Source of the DNA: Sarcomyxa edulis
Taxonomy: Eukaryota > Basidiomycota > Agaricomycetes > Agaricales > Mycenaceae
Assembly: GCA_009761415.1 (NCBI GenBank)
Contig: QUOL01000012.1
Span: 325,001-389,000, forward strand
Length of the DNA: 64,000 nucleotides
Reading direction: 5' to 3'
Positions 42,889 to 56,417 of this stretch are shown in pieces; position 1 is the stretch's first letter; every line of letters begins with the position of its first letter. Below the pieces are notes generated by a model, which had not been told where the DNA came from, did not search any database, and was given only the letters and a program-made list of their open reading frames with translations. Both the position numbers and the translations under genes were made by a program.

Positions 42889-45133
42889 GCATGGTATTTA
42901 TTGTAATCTAAACTAATTTGCCTTTCGAATAATGTGATCTAGTAAGAATGTCTGTCGACTCAGAATTGCAAAAGCGAAAGATGAGAAGTAGAGCATCCGC
43001 CACTGGATTGTCCAACACTGGTCCCAAGCCTCGCGTAGCTCCGGCACACACTGTAGTAACAGATTGTAGACATTTTCTGCCCTACTCAAATTTGAAACAC
43101 TTAGAATCATATGAATGCACTGGATGTAAAAGGACCGAAGGGAAACGAGTGTGTTGATCATGAAGCTCAGGACTGTATTTATTTGAGGTTGTCCAACACG
43201 GTACTAGTTAGTATGATATGGTGGTGGATTATATTTATCGGCGCGACGTCTAGCACGCCAGCATTAACTCGAATGATAGAGGAGGTAAGATCATGCTTGA
43301 ACACTTCGGAAATCATCCAGTGGCCAAGGCACCACCTCGTCGGAGACTGCAGATGCAGCGATAACAAAAGCACGTAGACGGATCTTCAAGCTAACCCTCC
43401 TCGGATTTACGGTCATCCATGGTCTCCCTTGCGTCTCCCAGCATGATCCGTGACCAACCCGCCATCGCGACTGGCTACCACACCTGCCAGTCATTCCCTT
43501 CTCGCAATCACAAACAGTCGCTCGGGCACGTCACTGACTTGACCACCGTTCCGCGTTCCGCGTTTTCAAAGAAGGCCATCATTCAACGGATCAACGAATC
43601 TCTCGAACTTGAGTTCCATTGAACGTAGAATAGAAAGGGGTGCTCCTGGGAGGTATGTACATACATCGGTCCCCCGAGAAGCTCGCAGTGAACGTGACGT
43701 GGCGCCTCTGAATCCCCGTGTAAGTACTGAAGAAGCAGAATACTGGTTTTCGTTTTTCGGTGTCGATTATAGAGAAGGGACCCGAAGGCGAGATACTAGG
43801 TAGGAAGGGGATGTTAGTGCAGACGTTGCCAGTTATGGAAATGACGAATGAGATAGCAGTCCCCGTCCACGATTCAGGGCGGCGTCTTTTGAATCCCTGT
43901 TCTCCAAGTAGCAGGATGTTGCTTTTCGTTTTTCGGATTCGAGGGCGAGGTAGGAAGGGGATGTTGGTGCAGACGTCACGGTTGCCGAGAAAGAATCATA
44001 TAGCAATGACGAATGAGATAGCGGTCCCCGTTCACGAGTCAGGGATGAATATGTGAATGTCGCTCATGGGGTTCTATACGATATGACGAATAGCGGTTCG
44101 AATTCTAGGACCCCCCTTCCGATTGAAAGTTGAAGGGCCGAAGGTGATACAAGCCACACTCTCGCAGTATTCAGTACAAGCCGGTTCTCGGTACCGGAAG
44201 AGAAGGTCGAGGAATTCGGTGGTTATTGTAGATATAAGGATCTTGTAGGGAGGAGGATGCACGCGGGACACACTGTCGTATGACTGGTAACATAATAGAG
44301 ATATAGGCAAGGGTGTTCGTCGACTCGGACTTCGTTCGATTTGAGTGCTCTGCGGTAGCCATAGCCGTGCGGAGGTTTGATGCCCGTGGCGAAGAATCAC
44401 TGGGGCAATCTGCAGACATTGATATTGTCGTGGATCGGTACAACTGGACATGGGTGAATGGCGAGTTTAACGGCTCCGAAGAATCGGGGCCCAGGTATGC
44501 GGGGAATATCAATTCATCGACCCTCGCATCTCTTTCATATGAACCTATCTGGAACGACGAGATGTCGTCTCATCCATAGAACCGATATCACTCGCAATTC
44601 CAACGAGATCCAATGGGGGAGGACTCAATACGCTCTCCCGGGATTTTCTTTCCAGCGGTGTGCTCGAAGACGCCTTGATACACCGGTGAGACCGTTCCTG
44701 GATGAGAACCGCAGTTGGAAGGTTAAATCGCGCGCGTACAAATGTATGGCATGGACGGGGAATACAAATTATATCGTTATGCCCAGTGGGGAATCGGAGG
44801 TTGAGCCTTTCGGAGATGAGCCGCTAGTAGCCCAATGGAAGTGAATGGATATGATAAGTTGATCGAAGGAATTTTCGGAGGGAAGTGGGTCGTGATAGTA
44901 CAGTCCAAAAGATAGATCACGTTGATCAGAAAAGCAAGTTCGTTATCCGAGTCTGATTCGACCAAGGATTTGTGGATGTAGATCGCAACTAGAGACGCCA
45001 CCCTCAACTAATGACCGTCATAAACGACTGGAAAACCGCCCAGGGAAGCTATTAAGGCAGCAGTATTATGCGAGTGGCAGTGGTCCAAGTAGGAGGTCGC
45101 GTCAGCGCGTCGACCGTTGTGTGGCGTAACACG
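42889..45133. other. Repeat-bearing intergenic region
   Basis: No gene is supported. A direct duplication stands out: GGTAGGAAGGGGATGTTRGTG at 43800 and 43951 and ATGACGAATGAGATAGC at 43841 and 44006, with TTTTCGTTTTTCGG at about 43746 and 43925. A frame of 128 codons at 44458-44844 has a plausible composition (SWKVKSRAYKCMAWTGNTNY) but no recognised domain or partner exon. Confidence 0.5.
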
Positions 45134-46370
45134 TTATTGTGTAATTATTTTTGCGACATAGTTTCTTACTTCCTTCGACCATTGTCGTTGCTGCCAAGCA
45201 TTCTCGTGTAGAGCATCTCGAATGACCACCTTTCCCCCAATATTCGACGGTTCAGTGTGAGACATAGTGAACAATTCAGCCCCCATATTCGTCGGCACCA
45301 CCTCGTCCTTCTCGCTCAGAATCACAAGCATCTCGCGAGACAATCTCGTCAAAATAGAATGAGAAACTTGGGCGTCACGAATGGCGGCAACAGCATCCCA
45401 TTTATCCAATACGAATGGTGTGAGATAACGATAGGGTAGCCATCGATTAGGGTACATGGCCTTCACCATCTCGGGTATCGATGCAAAAGGATTCTCAAGT
45501 ATGAGACCTCGGATCCTCCCATATCGATGGTCATAATCATGGTCGTGTTGGGACTGATTTTGCGTCGTGTCGAAAAGTTGAGAGAGTAGACAGACAGCGA
45601 CAGCTCCGCCAAGTGAATGACCGTATACAACGATGCGAGAAGACGGAAACCTGGCAAGAGTGTACTGGAGGACATGCCGATAATCAACGAGGATACCACG
45701 TTCGGTCGGCCTGGAGCTAGAGGACGTCCAATATGATCGTGGGGCGACAGCAACGACGGACATATCTAAATCAGCAGAGACGCCCGGTTCCAGGAGTCGT
45801 TGAAAGACTGGAAGTCGATGGAGTGGGTTGCCTGCATTTCCTAGATAGATTCGAGCAATTCAGACGAGTATCTTGTAAAGAAGTGAGGCTCTTACCTTGG
45901 AAATATACCATGACAATTTTGGGTGATCCATTAGCATTTTCACGCTGGACTACAATTCCTGAAAGAGTCGTGTTGTTTTCGCTGTCCACAAGTATCTGCT
46001 CGCAAGACAGTCCTTTGAGATGTTCTGGTGGCACGCGTTTGAGATCCCCAGTCCGCGCGCCAGGTGGGACGTATCCTGTCCAAGTTCAGGAAACAAACGA
46101 GATGTAAATCATGGACCAGCATACCCATATAGATGATTTTGCGCTGGAACAGAACCAGCATTAAGCACTGCAATTATCTGGTGGTAAATAACCTGAGCCT
46201 TGAACGAAGCAGCGCATCAAGTGAACCTTGTATGTCCAGAGCGCAATTGGAAGACCTGTCACGACCGACAGAGCAAGTATGATTGAAGGACCGTTGGAAC
46301 TAATGGACCGCAAAGATTTGCCACTTGCTCCTGGATAGGAAATGTATTTCCGGGCATGTCGAAGAAGCAT
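45134..46370 (-). CDS. Alpha/beta hydrolase, ABHD13/Bem46-like
   Basis: The first exon starts MLLRHARKYISYPGASG and carries one membrane helix (PSIILALSVVTGLPIALW). After an intron CLMLVLFQRKIIYMG leads into YVPPGAR, the typical beginning of the Bem46/ABHD13 family. The catalytic nucleophile is in VVYGHSLGGAVAV. The acid is the Asp of LSEKDEVVP and the base the His of ALHENAW. LILENPFASIPEMVKAMYP is also characteristic. Start at 46370 is preferred, although an in-frame ATG exists at 46457. The protein is a membrane-anchored serine hydrolase, likely acting on lipid or acyl-protein substrates. The gene appears intact and is divergent from PRP6. Confidence 0.85.
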
Positions 46371-46468
46371 AGCAAGGAGCGAGGTCACACAGGTCACACA
46401 TCTCCGTGACTCTTCTATACTGCAACTACGACGAGCTGCTAGCCGACTACTAGGCATACTTTGCGACC
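46371..46468. promoter_or_regulatory. Short bidirectional promoter region
   Basis: Only 98 bp separate the chosen starts of the hydrolase and PRP6 genes, so both promoters and 5' leaders must overlap within it or extend into the neighbouring gene. No TATA box is evident. Confidence 0.5.
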
Positions 46469-49400
46469 ATGGCTTCGAATAAACCCAACAAGCTGGCGTT
46501 CCTGTCGATGCCAGCGCCAGCTTCTTATGTAGCCGGTCTTGGTCGAGGGTGAGTCTCCAATTTCTTTCGAATTTTCATGACCTTAACTTGGCTTTTAGTG
46601 CATCTGGTTTCACCACACGATCAGATATTGGTCCTGCTCGAGAAGGACCCTCGGCAGAAGTAATTGCGTAAGTCATTTTGAGAGAGAATCATGTTCAAGA
46701 CTCATTGTTCTTCTCCTGTTTCAGAGAGGCACAAGCTCGACGAGGTGAGGAAGCGGAAGTGGACCCAGAACAATTCCAAGACCCGGATAACGAATATGGT
46801 CTTTTCGCCGGAACGACTTATGAACAGGATGACGAGGAAGCAGACAAGATATATGAACAAGTCGATGAAGCTATGGATGCGCGGCGGAGGGCACGTAGGT
46901 GTGTCATTTCTGGTTAGTTTCCAGACGTCATTCAATCATTCAACTACATTTTATTTTCAATTCTCAGAGAGGCACAAGAACAACTCGAGCTGGTAAAGCA
47001 TCGCGCCGAAAGGCCAAAGATTCAGCAACAGTTCGCCGATCTTAAGCGTGGTCTGTCTGCAGTCACAGACGAGGAGTGGGAAAATATCCCAGAGGTGGGC
47101 AATCTTACTCGCAAAAAGCGACGTAGAGAGGAGAGGTCATTTGTCGTGCCCGATAGTGTCCTGGTCGGTGATCGGTCAAAGGGTGAATACGAAAATGCAC
47201 TGGATGCCCGCCAACAAGAGGTACGTCTCAATATCACTTCAATTAAGTGGTCTGTTCACCTTGTAGCGCAGAATGGCGGGTTCGAAACTCCAGCAGAGTC
47301 TGGTACTTTGACCAACTTTGTGGAGATTGGTCAAGCTCGAGACAAGATTTTGTCCCTGAAACTAGACCAGGTATGTCCCGGCACCTAGAACGACCTCGTT
47401 GTCTTACTTATGCATGCTCAGATATCCGGCACAGCTGCGGCCTCGGGTTCCGCGTCGTCTGTCGATCCCAAAGGCTATCTAACATCATTGGACAGTGTCG
47501 TCCTTAAAACTGATGCCGAGATCGGGGATATCAAACGAGCAAGAATGTTGTTCGACTCTCTCGTCAAATCAAATCCAAAACATTCACCGGGATGGATTGC
47601 CGCTGCACGTCTCGAAGAGCATGCTGGCCGGATGGTGGCAGCGCGCAAGCTGATCAAAGCCGGTTGCGAGCATTGCGCCAAAAGTGAGGATGTATGGTTG
47701 GAAGCTGCCAGATTGCACGTAAGTTATCTCCTCGGGATGAGGGTTCCTCTGTTCACACCTCCTTAATAGAACAATGACGACGCCAAAGTTATATTGGCAA
47801 ACGCCGTGCAGCATGTAGGGCAAAGCGTGAAAATCTGGCTGGCCGCTGCTGATCTTGAACACGACGTCAAAGCCAAGAAAAGAGTGTTACGAAAAGGTAT
47901 GTTACCGTCCAGATTTGCTCAGTAATTTCCGCATTAAAATTCATCATTCTCAGCCCTGGAACATATTCCGAACTCAGTTCGTCTGTGGAAGGAAACCGTC
48001 AATTTGGAAACGTCGGTGACCGACGCGCGAATCCTCCTCTCCCGCGCAGTCGAAGTCATCCCTCTATCGGTGGAACTCTGGCTTGCTCTCGCTCGTCTCG
48101 AGACCCCCGAACGTGCCAAAGCTGTGCTCAACAAAGCTCGTAAAGCTGTTCCCACCAGCCATGAGATCTGGATAGCGGCTGGTCGGCTCCTCGAGCAGGA
48201 AGCTACATCACATCCCGAAAAGACTGTCGAACAGAGGAACAAAGAATTAGAGGTTGTGGACAAGACGATAGAGGCAGGGGTAAGAGAACTGAGGAGGCAT
48301 CAGGTACTGCTGACACGTGAGCAGTGGCTGAAGGAGGCAGAACGATGTGAATCGGAGGAGTCTCCGAGGACATGCGAGGCAATAGTCAAAGCGACGGTAG
48401 CGATGGAAATCGAAGAAGAAGACAGACTGGAGACCTGGTTCGGTGATGCAGAAAGTGCGGAGGGACGAGGTATGGTGGGGACTGCTAGAGCCATTCTCGC
48501 ATACGCTTTGAAGGTTTACCCTGACCGAAAGAGTTTGTGGATCAGGGCGGCTGAATTAGAGAAAGCCCATGGATCTAGGTATGAAGGCTCATCTTCTAGA
48601 TTTATATGTACTGATATTCAATTTAGAGACAGCCTCGACGCTATTTTGAATCGCGCAGTTCATCACTGTCCTCAGGCCGAAGTGCTGTGGCTCATGGCTG
48701 CAAAAGAAAAATGGATTGCAGGCGACGTGCCTGCCGCTCGTGAGGTCCTTGAGCGAGCTTTCATCGCAAATCCAGAGAGTGAGCAGATATGGTTAGCTGC
48801 CGTCAAACTCGAGGCCGAAAACGGCGAGTTGGGGGTTGCTCGGGAGTTGTTAGTACGTGCTCGGACTGTCGCTGACACACAAAGGGTAAGCAACTGTGTC
48901 TCTCATCTCACGCTCCCCTTCTCACATCTCTCTAGATATGGATGAAGTCTGCCGTATTCGAGCGTCAACAAGGCCAACTCGATGCGGCTCTGGAAACTCT
49001 TTCCACGGCACTCAAGAAGTTCCCGAAATTTGCCAAACTATACATGATTCAGGGTCAAATTCATCAGTCGCAGAAAAACTATGCCAATGCGCGAGCTTCT
49101 TTCGCTGGGGGCTTGAAAGCCTGTCCAAAGGAAGCCACACTGTGGGTTCTTGCCAGTCGATTGGAGGAACTTGATGGGAAGAGCATCAAGGCGCGAGCGC
49201 TTTTGGAGAAAGCCCGGCTCGTCAACCCTGCGAATGACACTCTCTGGGCTGAAGCGGTGGGTGTGGAAGAACGTTCAGGTGGTACTGCTCAGGCCAAAGC
49301 GATGCTAGCGCGTGGGCTCCAGGAGTGTCCGACTTCAGGACTACTGTGGTCTATGTCGATCTGGGGTGAACCGCGACCCATGAGGAAGGCGAGATCTGTT

Positions 49401-49782
49401 GATGCGCTGAAGAAATCTGCAGATGATCCTACCATCATCTGTACGGTCGCGCGCCTGTTTTGGGCGGAGAGAAAAATCGAGAAGGCAAGGCAATGGTTTG
49501 GCAGGGCTGTTGCTACAGATCCAGATTTAGGTGACTCCTGGGCATGGTGGTTGAAGTTCGAACGACAGCACGGAACTGAGGTAAGCATCATCGAGTTGAG
49601 GTCCGTATGACTGAAATCTTATTATCTTTTTCGTATAGGAACATAGAGAGGCTGTTCGCAGCAGGTGTACTGCTGCTGAGCCTCACCATTCACCGACGTG
49701 GCAATCGATTGCTAAAGATCCAGCGAATACAGGGAAGAGCACGAGAGAGATTTTAGAGATGGTGGCTAATTTTCTTGTCTAA
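46469..49782 (+). CDS. PRP6: U4/U6.U5 tri-snRNP splicing factor Prp6
   Basis: The gene starts [20 protein letters not shown], followed by [18 protein letters not shown] and [20 protein letters not shown], which is the PRP1/Prp6 N-terminal domain (PF06424). The rest consists of HAT/TPR-like helical repeats, for example [56 protein letters not shown] and [20 protein letters not shown]. About ten exons are joined by introns of roughly 50 bp, and the last codons read EMVANFLV. Prp6 bridges U5 and U4/U6 particles in the nucleus. All repeat blocks read through without stops, so the gene appears intact and essential. Confidence 0.92.
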
Positions 49783-50320
49783 ATCTGAGACGCGACTCGG
49801 GTTTTTGTTGATTTTCTATTATCTATTTTTCGCGACCTCTATCGATTTGATGTAACCGCAAGTATTCTGCTGTAACCCCGCTCTGAACTTTCCGTCGTTT
49901 CAACCGGAGGGCATGGCTTGAGAGCATATCTATGGTGTGCATGTATCCTTTGTATCTGATAGCCGTTCTCACAACCGAAACTTCAGATTTTCGTTTCGCT
50001 CTTGACCCCATATATATTTCAAAAGAGACGAGGATCCACTTTAAAGCCGGCCTCATTCAAATCGGAGCATCAAGTTCTCAAAGAGTCAAGCTTCGTACCT
50101 GCATTCAGGGATCTGTACTCAGCCAAGGTGTTCCTTCTGAGGTTCTGCTCTCGACGGCATCAGGTCTTTTCCGTTGGCTGCGATTAGGGAGCACGCCATA
50201 TCGATGAATCGGTCTTCTTTTTTTCTATCCTTGATTCGGAGCTAGGGATACCTACTATACTCAGGTCAAGGGTATAACAATGCTAGCATTCGACTCTTCG
50301 AAGTTCCTTGCCGACCTGTC

Positions 50321-52821
50321 ATGGACTCTGCAAAGGCGAACGACTTGAAACAAGATAGCCCAGAAACTGGCATTCCTACAGTGACTGACGAATTCGAGGA
50401 CATTCATGGGGATATTGTTTATCAGGTAAAGGCGAGAGTCCTCAACCACGCCATTCAGGAGATAGGAATGGGAAAGTACCAGGTACAATGACATCTCGTC
50501 TGCTCATCGTCTGCACTAAATCTTTCTCTATCTTTCCCAGTGGCACCTATTCGTTGTGGCAGGCTTTGGCTGGTTAGCGTCAGTGTGCTCAGTCTCTCAG
50601 CTCGATTCCAATCCATTCTGAAGCCTTCTCTATCGCGTAGTGATAACCTATGGCCAGTGAGTCGCAATTCAGAGCCGAAATCGAATTTTTTGCTGAAGTC
50701 TGTTCAAAAAGATTGTCACAGGGCTGATACTGTTCCCCGTGATCAACGAGTTCAACTTCGATGGCCCCTTCTTGAAACTTGGACAAAACATCGGTCTGCT
50801 GCTCGGCGCCGTATTCTGGGGTGTTGGTTCAGATATTTGGGGACGTCGGTGAGTTGATAGTGAGAACGAATTCCAAAATCACTCACTCACGACAGTGTTG
50901 TTTTTCCCAAGTGTCTCTTTCAATATCACTCTCTTCATCACAGGAAGTTTCGCCGTTGCGGCAGGAGGGTCTCCAGGTTACGTTGCCCTGATTTCGTTCG
51001 CTGCAGTGAGTCACAACTCGGTCTCACTGCGTTGACCTCGATGTTTGAGATCAATGCTTTGAACAGGTGTGGTCTATCGGGGTCGGTGGTGAGTCAAAAT
51101 GTGGTCTCAAAACTTGCGACAGAGCCCTTGATTGACTCATCCAGGCAATCTACCTGTGGACTCGTCTATATTCTTGGGTATGATTTGGTCAATACGCTTA
51201 CATCATGGATCGATTTTGACCTGAATCATTCCGACAGAGTTCGTTCCCGCAACACACCAATACCTATTAACGGTACTATCTATCTGGTGGGCCTTCGGGC
51301 AACTCATTGGTAGCTTAGTAAGTTGGCATACGTGTTCTTTGTGACTCTTTCTCCTCAGATAGCCTGAAGTTGACCGAATTCAGATTGCCTGGCCCTTGAT
51401 TAGCAACTTTTCCTGCCCCCTCTCTGCTCTACCATCTTGTCCGCGCTCTGAGAACCAGGGCTGGCGCTTCTTCCTCTACACAATGGGTGGCCTGATGTTA
51501 CTCTTGTGGGCTGTGCGTTTCTTCGTTTTCACATTATATGAGAGTCCCAAATACCTCATGGGAAGAGGCCAAGATGACGAAGCTGTGAAGGCCGTGCATA
51601 TGGTTGCAGCCTACAATGGTAAGATGAGCAGCTTAACATTGGAGCAGCTCCGGTCCGCTGGGATTATTATAGGTCACGAAAAAGTGCGTAAACTGGACGC
51701 GTCTGCCAAAGCGGCTATTGGGAGGCAAATCATGAAATTTAACTCGAACCACGTGAAAATTCTGTTTGCTACACGAAGATCGGCATATTCTACTAGCTTG
51801 TTGATCCTCCTATGGGGTACGCATCGTCGAAATCTCTCAGTAACCTTAGTACTCTACTAAGACCTCATACAGCGTTGATCGGTCTTGCATTTCCTTTGTG
51901 AGTCAGAAAATTTGAAGCAAAGATTCGAGTGGCTTACTTGCATTCCTTTTCTAGATATAATAGTTTCATCACGTACTTGTACGCTTCCCAAACTCCGTAA
52001 ACAGATTCGGCATCTTATTCATTATCACGTTCTACGCGTAGCTTAGCCACGCGCGGTGCTGACTTTGGTGATGGCTCTGTATACGTCACTTATCGGAATG
52101 TGAGCTTTGTGGGAGTCTTTTTTGTAGATCCATCCTAACGTGATCCGACCACAGCAAGTCATTTTGAGTGTTATTGGTGTTCCGGGGGCTCTGATGGCAG
52201 GGTGGCTTGTCGAGGTACCGCGTCTAGGACGAAGAGGAACCCTTGCGATCTCCACAGGTACACGACTTCCTCTTCACTTGACTTCCCAGTGGAATGGGAA
52301 ATGATTTGGAAGCTCATGCGTTTGTCGCCAAACAGGACTTACTGGGGCCTTCATTCTCGCTGGAACTACAGCGCGTTCGTCCGATGCACTGTTGGGATGG
52401 AATTGTGGATATTGTATGACATTTCTCGTCAGGGTATGGTCTGTATTTGACAAAGATGTACAGCGTTCACAAGCAATGTCATGTACGGGGTGCTATACGC
52501 AATGACTCCAGAATTGTTCCCTACCAAGGGTCGAGGCACAGGTAAGATATGACATCAGACAGCTCGTTGCCTACTAACACCACCTGCTCAGGTAATGCCA
52601 TTGTTGCTGCAGCCAACCGCATATTTGGCATCATGGTGAGTTTATTTGTTTACTGTCAGTCCAATTAACCTGCAATCAGGGTTTTTCAGGCGCCTTTGGT
52701 CGCTCTGTATGCTGATCTGACCACTTCGGTCCCCATTTACATTGCCGGTACTCTCTTTCTAGTCTCTGGACTTATCTCGCTATTCTTGCCATTCGACCCC
52801 CGTGGTAAAGCATCAATGTGA
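50321..52821 (+). CDS. MFS transporter, SV2-like/sugar-transporter type
   Basis: Starts MDSAKANDLKQDSPETGIPT with an acidic cytosolic N-terminus, then GDIVYQVKARVLNHAIQEIG and WHLFVVAGFGW. At least twelve short exons splice in phase: LWPIVTGLILFPVINEFNFD, LLLGAVFWGVGSDIWGRR (the MFS motif A loop), TGSFAVAAGGSPGYVALISF, FVPATHQYLLTVLSIWWAF, a large exon with GWRFFLYTMGGLMLLLWAV and LYESPKYLMGRGQDDEAV, GVPGALMAGWLVEVPRLGRR, and VALYADLTTSVPIYIAGTLF near the end. Twelve membrane helices are plausible. The organisation matches fungal SV2-like members of the major facilitator superfamily in the plasma membrane. The substrate cannot be told. All splice sites seen are GT...AG and no frame break is found. 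Confidence 0.85.
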
Positions 52822-53982
52822 AGACTGCTACATAGCATATTTGTATCTGCTTCGTCATGACCTATTATGCATATGCATTCATTTCACCCGTCGGAGCCAC
52901 GAAATTACCTTCGGTCCCAATGACCGACATTCTCAGTATCATCTTGTCGACACACAGATGCGGAAACTCGACCTGTCACCCTCGGATCCCCATGTCGCCC
53001 CACGGCTGGACTGCAAGTGTCAATATATTGATGACATCGATCTTTCTGGAGAACAGTTATTCGGGAGGTATTGTATTGTCCGCTCAAATGGAGATTATTC
53101 CGTATATGGTTCCAGGTGACATCGATAAGGCCTGTTATCAATACTTGTCGACTACCAGCTGGGCTGACTTGTGTAACAATCATCGATTCCTGCAATGCGT
53201 CTATGAATAGACGGCGCTTCTTGCTAATGAAGTCACTATTGGTCCAATCTTGGTCGGTCATCGCCGATTTACATGTTCGCATAACCAGTATTGAACGCCA
53301 TCTGGTCTGACAGAATGGTCATCAACGTGTATCCCCTCATTCTCAAACCCCATTCACGACTTCGACTTCAACCCTTTCATCGACGTCGTAAGTATGGGCG
53401 CAACGGGGTTTCTCGGCCATGGCTGTCAGCTTGTCTCCAGTTTCGCCTCTAATGCGCGTTGTTCCAGAGGCCATGCATCATGTCAACCACTCTTCACCTC
53501 GATCAAGTATAACCCAACTTTTTCCTCTCCGCGAAGAATACGAGCCACCAGGGACATGTTATGTCCAGAAAGAACAGACCGAAGGATGATAGCAGTCGAT
53601 TCTGCCCAATGAGCTTGCGTTCAAGAACTCACCACGTTACTTGCGCATCTACTATTCATCCCACGAGCCTCTGACTGTTGTTTTGTTTGTCAAGAGGTGA
53701 ATATGGAACCTGTAATCAAAGATCGTATGAACGTCGGGCCCGATATGGTGATGTCTATCCTCCGAAATAACGTTGGCTTTGACTTCGGAATGCGTTGTTC
53801 GTTCAAACGTTCTTCGATTCCCAGAATTCACACAGTGCTATCCATGTGAGTACGAAGTGTATCTTTCCACCCTATTACCTCAACTCCGCGTTGGCACACA
53901 CCTCAGAACGTACTTGATTCGCTTATAAGACGCACTGTCAATCTCTTCAGGCTTCCAATTTTTCGGTCACTCTCCCGCTCTC
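52822..53982. other. Intergenic region without supported gene
   Basis: Frames up to 125 codons on both strands lack domains and splice logic. Nothing else stands out. Confidence 0.5.
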
Positions 53983-54809
53983 ATGATGTCCTTGCTGAAA
54001 CTACTTTTTATCCTGTCCGGAGCGTTTGGAATGCATATCACTGCGAGACCTCCCAACCCACCTCGCCCTTTCTCCGAGCATATCATCCCAGACTGGAGAG
54101 AGAAATTCCTGAAGAGTTTGGGTAGGCCTTCTTCGTTCGTGCGGGTAGGTTATATATGATGGTCGATTTAGCACGGTGTCTGAATTGTTACACAGGGACT
54201 GTTCTGGATGGGAGAACTTATGGAGGTAGCCATCATTCTCGCCAACCAGAACCCAGCCGGAAAATTTTCTGTTCAAATCCTTTCCGTGTTGATGCTCTAC
54301 GGTGGCAATCATAAAAACGTCATTCGTGTCACTCCGGCGTTCCTTCTGGGCAGCGCCCTCATGATTTTGGGTGGCGCAATTCGAATCGTCTGCTACCGCA
54401 CCCTGAACCGTCACTTCACCTTTGAATTGACAATTCTGGACAATCATAAGGTAAGCATGATATTGCCACACTGGCTATCGCCGAAACTAAATGGATCCAA
54501 TTGCAGTTAATCACAACCGGCCCTTATAAATTGGTTCGACACCCTAGCTATACTGGTATGGTGTTGACGACTATGGGTGCGTTCTTCCGCCATGCGGCTC
54601 CTGGGTCATGGGCGAGGGAGAGTGGCGTGTTGAAGACGCCGTTGGGAATGGCATTGGCAGCACTTTGGGTGGTCTTCGCGGGCGCCGTGATCTTGAGCTT
54701 GATCCTGCGTGTTCCAGTGGAAGACAACATTCTGAAGAAGAGGTTTGGAGAAGATTGGGTATCATGGGCCAATAAGGTCCCCTATGTATTCATCCCAGGA
54801 GTCTATTAG
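53983..54809 (+). CDS. Isoprenylcysteine methyltransferase-like protein 1
   Basis: Three exons, 53983-54144, 54196-54450 and 54507-54809, join in phase to 239 codons. The first encodes MMSLLKLLFILSGAFGMHIT and a proline-rich luminal-type linker. Membrane helices follow in GLFWMGELMEVAIILA and TPAFLLGSALMILGGAIRIV. The catalytic C-terminus has GPYKLVRHPSYTGMVLTTMG (the RHPxYxG signature) and ends in KKRFGEDWVSWANKVPYVFI plus PGVY. This is the ICMT/STE14 fold, which in the ER methylates prenylated C-terminal cysteine. Agaricomycetes carry many divergent copies, so a different substrate is possible. A paralog lies 1.6 kb downstream. Confidence 0.85.
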
Positions 54810-56417
54810 GGTAGGGCAACGAACCGATTAAATAGCGAATTTGTATTTTCCTACAGTCTCTTGCGCTCGGCCACCGTGATGGACACGGTACCAATACTTT
54901 CCTAACGTATCCGCTGACATCGGCGAGGTAGGACAGCAATGAAATCTTCCAGAAAATATGATGGTTATCGATGTAAAACGCTCCTATTTCAGACCGAATC
55001 AGCAATCCGAGACAGTCGGCTGATGATCCGTGCTCAAGCCCCGCTGAAACACAAGTGCAGATGGCAGAAGCAAATACGCATATTGAAGCAGGGGTGCAAT
55101 AGGACAATCCTCCCGTATGGGGGGACATTGTCGGGCTGCGAACAACACTTTCTCATCCATCAATATTAACCTAGCAGTCTTCCAATATACGTCGTTTTCC
55201 ATCCTCCGAAAGTCTCTATACGATAAGATCAGATCAGTATTCCGATCTAGTGCATCGAACAGAGATACCAATAACGCGTCGCACGCTTGAATCTGTAGAT
55301 TAGAGATTCATTAAAGTCAGTTCAATCTCGCCACCCACCTGGCGCTCATCATCCTGAATTAAGTCCCCCCCAGTGAGAAGCCGCCAGTGATACCACTCCA
55401 TTTACTGTTCGAAGCGAGAATAGTAACACTATAGCCCACGGTGTCAGTGGTTCCCAGTATAAGGCATGGCGAGAGCGGCTCAGAAGTACATACCTAGAAA
55501 TAGGAAGCGTGCATATGGGGCCTGCAAAGATGCGTACTGAGAATTAGTCGAAATTGAATGGTGGCGCTTTCTACACACGGGTGCAGAAATGAAATAACTG
55601 GTCGTGCATATTAGATTGCCGCCGAGATCGTGAACGGGGAAAGCCATGCTCAAGGGAGATGTACGTATTTTGTGAATGCTCCCAGTTTCTAGAATATGTT
55701 AAAGTTACTTTGAGATAAGAGGAACCGAGTTCAGTACCTTCTCTGTCGAGATGCAGCTTGGCAGTATCTCTACTCGCCGTGTATTGACATCAGATGGACA
55801 CGAAACCGTTCCAAATATTAACGGCCTAGTCAGCGAGATAGTCAAATCATCTTGGAAGAGGTCTGATCGCTGCCGTATGATACTCGCAAGGGGAAATGTC
55901 TGGAATTAATTTCCCAGAATTTCGGTCAATAGCGAGTAGCATGCGATAGACCGAAATTTCGACGAGAAACTTGGGACTCGCGGGCACTCAAACGATTCAG
56001 AGGATGCATTTGTGATCGCACGCACTTTTTCCTGTGTACCAAGGCTATCGCGCCCCTGCAATGGCTACGGCTGGACCGGTGAATGAAGCCGTTCTGGACA
56101 TCGCCGCTGTGCGAACAGACATCCAAACGTTGAACGTCGAACATCCCCGTTCAAGAGCGCTGAAATGTATGCACCCAAGACTGAGAGGGCAAGAAATACG
56201 AGAGTTACGACTGTAGCGCTTGGTTACAGCTACGATGATGGATTCCTGGCTTGCTCGATGTTTCTTTGCTGCAATTTCTAGGCGGCAATTCCACGTCCAA
56301 AAATCCCACGTGGCATTCGCGCCCGGTCATCTCGGTCTCACCGTTTCCCAGGCCTCTTTCCTGTGGCATGCCTTCATGAGCTCGAATCTCACCGAATAGA
56401 ATACCACGAACTTCCGT
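54810..56417. other. Spacer between methyltransferase paralogs
   Basis: No gene is supported. A minus-strand frame at 54999-55271 (DALDRNTDLILSYRDFRRME) could be an exon relic but has no partner exons. Alignment with the two flanking genes by eye shows no third copy. Confidence 0.45.

Noticed and set aside
44085..44110. GGTTCGAATTC, a box-B-like word suggesting a tRNA
   Set aside because: No box A, acceptor stem or anticodon arm can be drawn at the right distance on either strand.
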